33,761 bases of DNA from Bacteroidota bacterium (GTDB lineage: Bacteria > Bacteroidota > Bacteroidia > Flavobacteriales > Flavobacteriaceae). The position numbers and the translations under genes are program-made. The DNA lies in assembly GCA_004356305.1 (NCBI GenBank), contig SMXJ01000111.1, positions 1 through 33,761 of the forward strand, given 5' to 3'. This document shows positions 7,226-13,924 of the stretch, piece after piece. Within the stretch, counting starts at the first letter, position 1. Each line of letters starts with the position of its first letter. Under the pieces are notes generated by a model. The model did not search any database and was not told the DNA's origin. It saw only the letters and a list, made by a program, of their open reading frames with translations.

Positions 7226-7315
7226 CACTATTCACTATTTCCGCCTTTGTTACACTTCGGACGGACAAGCACTATTCACGTCTCATATCTCACATCTTAA
7301 ATCTCACTACTCATT
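7226..7315. repeat. Heptad micro-repeat array with a 10-base direct repeat
   Basis: Five tandem 7-base units run from 7281 to 7315: TCTCATA, TCTCACA, TCTTAAA, TCTCACT and ACTCATT. They are preceded by two copies of CACTATTCAC (7226-7235 and 7270-7279), separated by a segment reading TTACACTTCGGACGGACAAG. The array overlaps the stop codon of the PIG-L gene (7307-7309). A second heptad array sits on another stop codon at 11512-11539, and both share CCGAAGT followed by GTAACA when read on the minus strand. Confidence 0.55.
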
Positions 7316-9814
7316 TCCCAAAGATAATAAGTTAGCAAACAATCGATATGCGCCCGATACACCTGCCGGTAATTCTCTAAAAAAACTTAATCCCGTATAC
7401 ACATAATACCCTTTTCCATAGCTCGCTATGAGTAGGGAACCTTGGGTTTCTGGGTATTCTTTGTCATGCATCCCTAAGATAGGGGTGAATTCCGGCGCCC
7501 ATTCGTTCGGGAAATACAATCCGCGTTCTTGGACCCAACCTTCAAAATCGGATTGAGTGATCTTATTGGGTCGGTTAAGTGCGGGATGTTTTGGCGCAAG
7601 AATGGTTACCTCTGAAAATTCATCTGTTACACGGTCGCGGGATAATTTCAAAGGATAGGGTGCCAGGTCGGTTGTTAACAATCTGTGACTCGTATTATAT
7701 TGAAGTAACAGTGTGCCACCGTTGTAAACATATTCGTTCAATTGTGGTTGTTTGAATTTTAGTTCAGCTACCGTATTGTAAGCTCTAATTCCTACAACAA
7801 CGGCATCGAATCTCTTGAGGTTTTCTGCCGAAATTTCCGAAGGAATTATAGTGGTAACGGTATATCCGATCTGCTTCAAACTCTCCGGAATCGCATCTCC
7901 GGCGCCATTGATATATCCAATGTTCTCTCCTCGCTTTTCAATGGGGATACGTACTACTTTGGCCTGCGAAGGCATTAGAACACTTTGAAATGGAATGTGG
8001 TCGTAATCGATAGTGATCAATTCCTTATCATGATAAGTATCGCCCACCTGAAGCAATGGTTTGATATAGCCTTCACTTTGGTCTTTGGGAGGTGTAATGG
8101 TAAAGACAACCGTTTGTGTAGTACCTTTTGGGCCTATTGAAAAGGTATGTTGCGAAGGTGAAACCACCCAACCTTTAGGGTGCTGTAAATTCACCGTCCC
8201 GGTAATATTTTCGCGACCCGCCTTTACGATCACCGGAATTTCCCTCGGCGTTTCATCGGAGAATATCAATACTTTTTCCGGGATGGAGGAGGTCACTTCC
8301 GGAAGGACCTGGAACGGACGATATACTTCACCCTTTACGGGATCATTGAATTTATATACGATGTTTTTTATAATACTTATTTCCTTACCTGCGATCGATA
8401 GATTGAATTGAACAGGAAACCGCTGAGTCTGCTCGGGCAATCCAATCAGGTCTTTATCATCCACCCGATACATTCCTAATGTACCTGTGACCTTCAACCA
8501 ATAAGGAGCACTAGTTTCTGAAACATTAAAGGTTTGATCTGTGCTTAATATGGAATGTTTTTTATTTTCTGAAAGTGGCGTAGGAACAAATTGGGAAGGA
8601 AATTGGATGACCGTCGAACTGATCGAATTGAGCTGCATGGTCACTTTCGACCGATTAATTACCTCGACTGAAACGGTTACATCACCTTTTGGAGACACAC
8701 TTTGCTGGTCTGCCACCGCCTCGAGGAACAAACCGGAACAATCTAAGATGAGTTGTTTTATTTCTTCCGTTTTAATAGCTTTCCAATGATCATCTTTCAA
8801 ATCTTGAATCAATTCATAGGCCTCCATCAATTGAGGAACAACTAAGGATGGATCGGTAAAATCGAAGTCTTTCTCGGCTTGGGATAAGATATTTCCTATG
8901 GTGGTACCCCCTTCAACACGAGACCAGCTAGTGTTGATCCCGTCAAACAAATTGGATCTGTCTTGTGGAAAATCGCCTTTTAAGAATTCAAGATATTCGG
9001 TTTGGCTGCCACGGCTTCCTGTGCTGCCAAAGCCCTGGGATTTATGCATACTACTACTCAGGGAAGCAATTTCACCATTGGACAGCCCCAGGCTTGGATA
9101 GTAGCCTCCGGTTTCTATTTCTACGAGGTTGGATTTGTCTGCTTTTTCGAAATTTTCTCTACTTCCATAGAACCACCAGGAGGTGTTAAAAAACAGTCTC
9201 TTGGGTTGCCATGTTCCATATTGTTTCGCTGTTTCAGTAAACTTACTTGAATCACTAACCAGATCAAAAGCTTCGAAGCTCAGCATAGCCGAAGAGGTAT
9301 GGTGTCCATGTGTGGATCCTGGGTTGCGGTGATTGAATCTGTTTATAATAATGTCCGGCTTAAATTTTCGTATAGCCCGCACTACATCGTTCATTACTTC
9401 CTCCTTGTTCCAGATAGTGAGTGTTTCATCGGGGTGCTTGGAATATCCAAAATCATTGGCGCGTGTAAATAGTTGGCTTCCGCCATCGATACCACGAGCC
9501 GCTAATAACTCTTGGGTTCGTATCACACCCAATAATTCTCTGATCTCCGGTCCTATCAAATTTTGTCCTCCATCGCCTCGGGTCAATGATAAATAAGCGG
9601 TGCGCGCTTTAACTTCATTAGAAAAATAGGAAATGAGACGAGTGTTTTCATCATCCGGGTGGGCACCTATGTATATGGCCGATCCCAGGAAATTCAGCTT
9701 TTGTAAATTGTGATGGATTTCAGATGCTGATAACTTTTGGGGCTTTTGAGCGAAAATAGCGGATGATAAGAGGTATGCTGCTAAAAAATGAAAAAATAAT
9801 TTTTTAAAAATCAC
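7307..9814 (-). CDS. Exported PIG-L/LmbE deacetylase with ThuA-like C-terminal domain
   Basis: An 835-residue secreted protein with a signal peptide (LFFHFLAAYLLSSAIFAQ). The N-terminal PIG-L/LmbE zinc deacetylase domain carries AHPDDE (51-56) and HGHH (169-172), the metal and catalytic motifs of N-acetylsugar deacetylases. The middle (about 360-620) is beta-rich, resembling NEW3-type Ig-like domains. The last roughly 200 residues (for example FDAVVVGIRAYNTVAEL and YNGGTLLLQYNTS) look like a class I glutaminase-like/ThuA fold. Such fusions are known in Bacteroidota; the substrate is probably a glycan or glycoconjugate, unproven. The start is GTG (9812-9814); no in-frame ATG lies nearby upstream. 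A TATCTTTG element at 9837-9844 on the same strand fits a leader of about 15-20 bases. Confidence 0.9.
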   Translation of the reverse strand: MIFKKLFFHFLAAYLLSSAIFAQKPQKLSASEIHHNLQKLNFLGSAIYIGAHPDDENTRLISYFSNEVKARTAYLSLTRGDGGQNLIGPEIRELLGVIRTQELLAARGIDGGSQLFTRANDFGYSKHPDETLTIWNKEEVMNDVVRAIRKFKPDIIINRFNHRNPGSTHGHHTSSAMLSFEAFDLVSDSSKFTETAKQYGTWQPKRLFFNTSWWFYGSRENFEKADKSNLVEIETGGYYPSLGLSNGEIASLSSSMHKSQGFGSTGSRGSQTEYLEFLKGDFPQDRSNLFDGINTSWSRVEGGTTIGNILSQAEKDFDFTDPSLVVPQLMEAYELIQDLKDDHWKAIKTEEIKQLILDCSGLFLEAVADQQSVSPKGDVTVSVEVINRSKVTMQLNSISSTVIQFPSQFVPTPLSENKKHSILSTDQTFNVSETSAPYWLKVTGTLGMYRVDDKDLIGLPEQTQRFPVQFNLSIAGKEISIIKNIVYKFNDPVKGEVYRPFQVLPEVTSSIPEKVLIFSDETPREIPVIVKAGRENITGTVNLQHPKGWVVSPSQHTFSIGPKGTTQTVVFTITPPKDQSEGYIKPLLQVGDTYHDKELITIDYDHIPFQSVLMPSQAKVVRIPIEKRGENIGYINGAGDAIPESLKQIGYTVTTIIPSEISAENLKRFDAVVVGIRAYNTVAELKFKQPQLNEYVYNGGTLLLQYNTSHRLLTTDLAPYPLKLSRDRVTDEFSEVTILAPKHPALNRPNKITQSDFEGWVQERGLYFPNEWAPEFTPILGMHDKEYPETQGSLLIASYGKGYYVYTGLSFFRELPAGVSGAYRLFANLLSLGNE

Positions 9815-9836
9815 AGTGATGTTTTTTGATGAGGCT

Positions 9837-9844
9837 CAAAGATA
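9837..9844 (-). promoter_or_regulatory. -7 promoter element for the PIG-L gene
   Basis: On the minus strand this reads TATCTTTG, a perfect TAnnTTTG match, 22 bases before the GTG start. No clear -33 TTG was found at the usual distance. Confidence 0.5.
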
Positions 9845-9904
9845 TCGAAAATAGGGATTTGGGATAACGACTTGGCATTTCTTTAACAACTAGCGATCAT
9901 CCAA

Positions 9905-10819
9905 TTATAACGAAAGAGAATCCCGCAATCGCAAATATTTGTTACTGTTCTGTCCCCAATATGCTGTTTTTAAACGTTTCATTTTCACCGCTGTTGTAAT
10001 GAGTCCATTGGCATGTGTTTCTTCCCAACGCTCGATGGTGTATGGAAAATCACTACTGAAGTATATTTTCAATTCTCTTTTTAGACCCTGGTAGGTAAGC
10101 GTGTAAGTGGAAATAGAATCCCCCTTCACTAAATTTCCGGAAGCCTTGTGCGCTGCAATTTTTCGATGACTCATCCTGAAATATTCGAAGCTAGGCAAAA
10201 TCGTAATTTCTCCCGTTGGCAGTTCTTCGGGATTCATTCGTATACGGTTCCATAATTCACTTTCGAGCCAGGACTTGGGCATGATTATTTCCTGGTCTGC
10301 CTCACCTTCAAAATAGGAGTGGACCTCAATTTCAAAACTCTTTTTATTATTGAGCTGTAAATATACTTGTCCGCACCATTCCTGTACGGAGTGTGTTATT
10401 TTAAGTGCGTGACCGGTCGAATTAACAGGGCTGAATGTACTCGTCATTACTGAATATGGATATATCCCTGTGAGATATTTTTTGGTAATGTTTAATTTGA
10501 GAACAGGAATGTTCTCTTCCGAATATTGATTTGCCTTTACCTGTACTTTGGGTAAGAAGTCTTCAGTTACAAAAACGGTTACCGAGGTGCCGTTGCGCAA
10601 CTCTCCATATCGTTCTTGAGTAAGTTTATAGGACGTAATTTCGGCGACCCCCTGATACCAATAGTCTTTAAAATCGTCGGAGATGTTTCTGTAATGGGAG
10701 GATTTCGTGCCTTGATCAGGTTCTAAATCAAAAGCTAGCGAGTCCTTTTCCGAAGAATTACAGGCCATTAAAAAAGAAAATGTTATCGATAGTATGGAAA
10801 CAAGACGTATAGTTTTCAT
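9905..10819 (-). CDS. Lipoprotein of unknown function, downstream of maf
   Basis: A 304-residue protein with a lipoprotein signal peptide and lipobox SFLMAC (Cys20), so it is probably anchored to a membrane facing the periplasm. No catalytic motif was recognised. The rest alternates beta-like stretches with an early DYWYQGVAEITSYKLTQERYGE region and a late KLKTAYWGQ-type basic segment. Proteins of this kind sit beside maf in flavobacteria and, as I recall, may carry the label 'septum formation inhibitor Maf' by transfer from the neighbour; the sequence has none of the Maf motifs. It begins 32 bases after the maf stop, on the same strand, so they are probably co-transcribed. The ATG at 10819 is supported by the signal peptide. 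Confidence 0.8.
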   Translation of the reverse strand: MKTIRLVSILSITFSFLMACNSSEKDSLAFDLEPDQGTKSSHYRNISDDFKDYWYQGVAEITSYKLTQERYGELRNGTSVTVFVTEDFLPKVQVKANQYSEENIPVLKLNITKKYLTGIYPYSVMTSTFSPVNSTGHALKITHSVQEWCGQVYLQLNNKKSFEIEVHSYFEGEADQEIIMPKSWLESELWNRIRMNPEELPTGEITILPSFEYFRMSHRKIAAHKASGNLVKGDSISTYTLTYQGLKRELKIYFSSDFPYTIERWEETHANGLITTAVKMKRLKTAYWGQNSNKYLRLRDSLSL

Positions 10820-10851
10820 GGCAGAAGATTTTCTGCGAAATTACTATATAA

Positions 10852-11439
10852 TTAACCGTTGGCAATCTCCATTAACCTTTTATACACAAGTCGGGTTGGC
10901 AGACCCATTACGTTGAAATAAGAGCCCTCCAAACGGTCGATCCCTATACAGCCCAACCATTCCTGAACCCCGTAACTACCTGCCTTGTCCAAGGGTGAGT
11001 AGGCGTTGAGGTAGTAGTCTATTTCGGCCTCGTTGAGTTCCTTGAACCAAACTTTGGTGGTGTCGTGTATAACTTCCTGAAAGTTTTTCGAAGTAAAGCA
11101 CACCGATGTTATCACCTCGTGCATTTCGCCACTCAAACTGAGCAGCATTTCTTTGGCTTCTTTCAGGTTTGCAGGTTTACCGATAGCGATCCCGTCCATC
11201 CAAACCAGGGTGTCACTGGTGATGATTATTTCGTTGGTTTTTACGTTTTTGAATGCAGTGGCCTTTAATCGAGCCAAATGATCGGTTATTTCTATTCCCT
11301 TAAGAGTAGGTGGGTAGAATTCATCTACCTCGCGAACATCAATACTAAAATCTATGTCCAGATTTTTAAACAGTTCCTGCCTTCGAGGAGAGCCGGAGGC
11401 TAGAATTATCTTATAATCTTTAAGTTTTGTTTTTAACAT
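10852..11439 (-). CDS. maf: Maf family nucleotide pyrophosphatase
   Basis: A 195-residue cytosolic house-cleaning enzyme that hydrolyses non-canonical or excess nucleoside triphosphates (dTTP/UTP in the YhdE group) to monophosphates. The nucleotide-binding start is ILASGSPRRQEL, with ASGSPRR at 14-20. The conserved Lys (RLKA, 58-60) and the catalytic Asp76 in TSDTLVW are present. SPLDKAGSYGVQEW and GSYFNVMGLP are the expected late motifs. Length and start (ATG 11439) fit the family. It belongs to the DUF2520-kdsC-ubiA-maf cluster but is separated from ubiA by 97 bases that contain a heptad-repeat array. The exact nucleotide specificity is not certain from sequence. Confidence 0.95.
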   Translation of the reverse strand: MLKTKLKDYKIILASGSPRRQELFKNLDIDFSIDVREVDEFYPPTLKGIEITDHLARLKATAFKNVKTNEIIITSDTLVWMDGIAIGKPANLKEAKEMLLSLSGEMHEVITSVCFTSKNFQEVIHDTTKVWFKELNEAEIDYYLNAYSPLDKAGSYGVQEWLGCIGIDRLEGSYFNVMGLPTRLVYKRLMEIANG

Positions 11440-11511
11440 ACTTTTTCAGTATTCAATATTTGTTGATTCGTTTAATCGTGGAATAGTTGAGCTGTTACTC
11501 CCAACTTCGGC

Positions 11512-11539
11512 CTTCAATCTTCAATCTTTTCACTCTTCA
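11512..11539. repeat. Second heptad micro-repeat array, on the ubiA stop codon
   Basis: Four tandem 7-base units: CTTCAAT (11512-11518), CTTCAAT (11519-11525), CTTTTCA (11526-11532) and CTCTTCA (11533-11539). The array covers the ubiA stop codon (11537-11539). Read on the minus strand it runs into CCGAAGT, a 5-base insert, then GTAACA, echoing CCGAAGTGTAACA next to the array at 7226-7315. Confidence 0.5.
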
Positions 11540-12457
11540 CAGTTTGATAATAACTTCAGCGTAAAAAATAATGGAACAAATTCCGGTTAGCATCACAACT
11601 TTTAATATAATTGAAAGCACCCCAAAGTGTTTATTGTTTTCAGCATTCCAGGCTTTGATACAAAAAAACAAAATAGGAGCTGCCACCAAGAACACAAAAT
11701 ATAAAACCACTTTTTGGTAGTTGTATAGTACGAAGTAGGTGTAGAGCAATACGCATAATAGTGCGATCACGCCGAGCACAAATACTACGTTCACAGTACG
11801 TCGCCGTCCCAAAACAATGGGCAGTGTTTTGCGGCCACCGTTTTTATCCCCGTCGATATCCTGCAAATCCTTTACGATCTCCCTGATAAAATTAATAAAA
11901 AAGGCAAACCCCGCGTACATCAATATTGCCTGCGAGCTCAAAACCTGAGACTCTTTTAGTTCGGTATCGATGGCGGGAAATATATCGAATAGAATTAGAA
12001 TTAATAGAATCGATGCTACCAATACGGAAATCAAAATATTTCCCAGGAGGAACATCGATTTCAATTGGGTAGCATACACATACAATAGGGCGGAAATAAC
12101 TATAAATACCGCAGCTAAGCCCGGGTGGTCTAAGAGATTGGACAGATAAAACCCGACACCCACGCCTAAGATATTTAAAATGATATAGAAATTATAGGCC
12201 GATTTTTCTGTTATTCTCCTACCTACAATTACTTGCTGGGGTTTGTTGATACGATCTATATTCACATCAAAAATATCGTTGATCACGTTGCCGGCGGCCG
12301 CGATACAAACGGTTGCAAAAACTAACAACCTGAATCGGAAATTATCCAGCGATACCTGTACATCGAGCGTTTCCAACAATCCGTATTTTATAATTCCCTG
12401 TACGAGGATGATCAGAAGAAGATTGACAGGTCGGGTAAGTTTTAAAAAGCTAATCAT
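11537..12457 (-). CDS. UbiA-family prenyltransferase, geranylgeranylglycerol-phosphate type
   Basis: A polytopic membrane enzyme of about 306 residues transferring a polyprenyl chain. Both Mg-diphosphate motifs are clear: NDIFDVNIDRINKPQ (60-74) and DLQDIDGDKNGGRKTLP (197-213). Flavobacterial members are usually annotated as geranylgeranylglycerol-phosphate geranylgeranyltransferase, by similarity to the archaeal ether-lipid enzyme; the true acceptor in Bacteroidota is not settled to my knowledge. I prefer the ATG at 12457, which overlaps the end of kdsC by 8 bases and begins MISFLKLTRP. An ATG at 12478 would add MAVPAQN and a 29-base overlap. Translational coupling with kdsC is likely. The stop lies inside a heptad-repeat array. 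Confidence 0.88.
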   Translation of the reverse strand: MISFLKLTRPVNLLLIILVQGIIKYGLLETLDVQVSLDNFRFRLLVFATVCIAAAGNVINDIFDVNIDRINKPQQVIVGRRITEKSAYNFYIILNILGVGVGFYLSNLLDHPGLAAVFIVISALLYVYATQLKSMFLLGNILISVLVASILLILILFDIFPAIDTELKESQVLSSQAILMYAGFAFFINFIREIVKDLQDIDGDKNGGRKTLPIVLGRRRTVNVVFVLGVIALLCVLLYTYFVLYNYQKVVLYFVFLVAAPILFFCIKAWNAENNKHFGVLSIILKVVMLTGICSIIFYAEVIIKL

Positions 12458-12983
12458 ATTTTGCGCTGGTACTGCCATTGCTCACCCATTTTCCTTGCAC
12501 TTTCAATACTTGTTCAATTATGTCACGTACCGCACCTTGCCCTCCTTTTCTATGCGAAATGTACTTACAAATATCTTTAATTTCGGGTACAGCATCCTGC
12601 GGACAGCAGGGTAACCCAACCAGTTGCATGGCATCCAGATCGGGCACATCATCTCCCATATAGAGAACATTATCAGTCTGTATCTTTTTGCTGCTAAAGT
12701 ATTCGTTCAGGATATTGATCTTGTGATAGGCGCCCAGATGAATGTCTGTGATCCCCAATCCCTCCAGGCGTATGCGTACTCCTTCATTGGTTCCGCCACT
12801 GATAATACAAATATTGAATTTGTGATCAACCGCGGTTTTAAGTGCAAAGCCATCTTTTACGCTCATTTTTCGAAACATCTCACCCTCGGTATTTATAATG
12901 ATGGAACCATCGGTCAAGACACCATCCACGTCAAAAACGAAGGTGGTGATGTGTTGCAGATATTCTTTATAGCTTTTTTCCAT
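12450..12983 (-). CDS. kdsC: KdsC-type HAD phosphatase (KDO 8-phosphate phosphatase)
   Basis: A 177-residue cytosolic phosphatase of the C0-type HAD group, expected to dephosphorylate 3-deoxy-D-manno-octulosonate 8-phosphate in KDO synthesis for lipid A/LPS. Nucleophile and acid/base are Asp18 and Asp20 in FVFDVDGVLTDG. Motif II is the Ser in CIISGG. The conserved Lys is in AYHK (88), and the late motif is YMGDDVPDLDAM (109-119). The absence of a cap domain and the length match KdsC. The start overlaps the 3' end of the DUF2520 gene by 17 bases, and its 3' end overlaps ubiA, so the three genes form a tightly packed operon. Specificity is by family resemblance; an N-acylneuraminate-9-phosphatase-like role is less likely. 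Confidence 0.92.
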   Translation of the reverse strand: MEKSYKEYLQHITTFVFDVDGVLTDGSIIINTEGEMFRKMSVKDGFALKTAVDHKFNICIISGGTNEGVRIRLEGLGITDIHLGAYHKINILNEYFSSKKIQTDNVLYMGDDVPDLDAMQLVGLPCCPQDAVPEIKDICKYISHRKGGQGAVRDIIEQVLKVQGKWVSNGSTSAKYD

Positions 12984-13728
12984 GTGCCTGTTGTATGGAT
13001 TTTGTTATGATTTTATAAATGTCCTTATACCAATCATTGTTGAGCAAATCTAAGTGTTTTTCAATTGTTTTTTTGTCTTTTCTTTTCGCGGGGCCCGTTT
13101 GTGATTCACTCGGCGATAAACTTTTGATCTTATTTGCGGTTTCTATGATGAGCGGTTTCAGTAAATCGAAATCAAGGTGATTTTCAGAAACGATATCTTC
13201 GGAAATATGGTACAAATGGTTGGTGAAATTATTTATAAAAACCGCAGCCAAATGAAGCTTTCGGCGATCTTCCGAGATTATTTCGACGGTTTTTTCAGAA
13301 ATACAACCCGCTATTTTTTGTAGTGTTTTCAGGTCTGAAGTGTTCGACGCTTCCACGCAAATTGGAATATTTATAAAATCGATATCACGATCTTTTGAAA
13401 AAGTTTGCAGTGGATAAAATACACCCTTCCTGTTTTTTTCTGAAAGTATTTGTATGTCGACACTACCGGAAGTATGAACCACCAATCTGTTGTGAAATGG
13501 TAGTTTTTCTGAAAAGCCTTTGATGTCATCATCAGGAATTGCAATTATATAGACATCGGATTCTTTGATCTCCGATAGTTGACTTGTGAAATCGGTTTTG
13601 AATTCTAAAGGGATCGTTCCCAGTGAGCGGTTATATATTTGAACGATCTCGACTTCCCCGGTACCTGAAAAAGCGGCATATAAATGCCGCGCAACATTTC
13701 CGAAGCCTAAAATCGCCACTTTGATCAT
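12967..13728 (-). CDS. Rossmann-like and DUF2520 domain protein
   Basis: A 253-residue protein with an N-terminal dinucleotide-binding fold (VAILGFGNVARHL, residues 4-16) and a C-terminal helical DUF2520 domain (HLAAVFINNFTNHLYHI and later). The arrangement resembles pyrroline-5-carboxylate reductase/ProC-like oxidoreductases, but the substrate is unknown. It is the first gene of the overlapping DUF2520-kdsC-ubiA run. A candidate -7 element (TACCTTCG on the minus strand, 13733-13740) lies directly upstream of the ATG, which would give a very short leader. The 3' end overlaps kdsC by 17 bases. No membrane segments or signal peptide. Confidence 0.88.
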   Translation of the reverse strand: MIKVAILGFGNVARHLYAAFSGTGEVEIVQIYNRSLGTIPLEFKTDFTSQLSEIKESDVYIIAIPDDDIKGFSEKLPFHNRLVVHTSGSVDIQILSEKNRKGVFYPLQTFSKDRDIDFINIPICVEASNTSDLKTLQKIAGCISEKTVEIISEDRRKLHLAAVFINNFTNHLYHISEDIVSENHLDFDLLKPLIIETANKIKSLSPSESQTGPAKRKDKKTIEKHLDLLNNDWYKDIYKIITKSIQQAHGKKL

Positions 13729-13732
13729 AGGA

Positions 13733-13782
13733 CGAAGGTAATAACTTTTTAGAAGGATTTTATCTTTGAGATAGCACTATCT
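13733..13782. promoter_or_regulatory. Divergent promoter elements and a 14-base palindrome
   Basis: CGAAGGTA (13733-13740) is TACCTTCG on the minus strand, five bases from the DUF2520 start. TATCTTTG (13761-13768) is a perfect plus-strand -7 match pointing to ccsBA. It is followed at once by AGATAG-CA-CTATCT (13769-13782), a near-perfect palindrome positioned over the expected start of transcription, so it could be an operator. The -33 partners are not clear. Confidence 0.4.
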
Positions 13783-13900
13783 TTAACAGGATATTTCGAA
13801 TTTAATACTATGAAGGATATTTGAAGCGTGAAAAATCCAACAGTGAGAATAATACTAATACCTTAACAGAATTTAAATAGAAAATCTAGCAGCAATTAAC

Positions 13901-13908
13901 TAAATTTG
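13901..13908 (+). promoter_or_regulatory. -7 promoter element close to ccsBA
   Basis: TAAATTTG is a full match to TAnnTTTG, 16 bases before the ccsBA ATG at 13925. The -33 element is not evident. It would act as a second, proximal promoter in addition to the element at 13761. Confidence 0.4.
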
Positions 13909-13924
13909 CGCAAAATTCGCTCTC

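Noticed and set aside
7281..7315. CRISPR array
   Set aside because: Units are only 7 bases and directly adjacent, without spacers or cas genes.
9905..10819. Label as septum formation inhibitor Maf
   Set aside because: No Maf motifs; the true Maf protein is the adjacent gene at 10852-11439.
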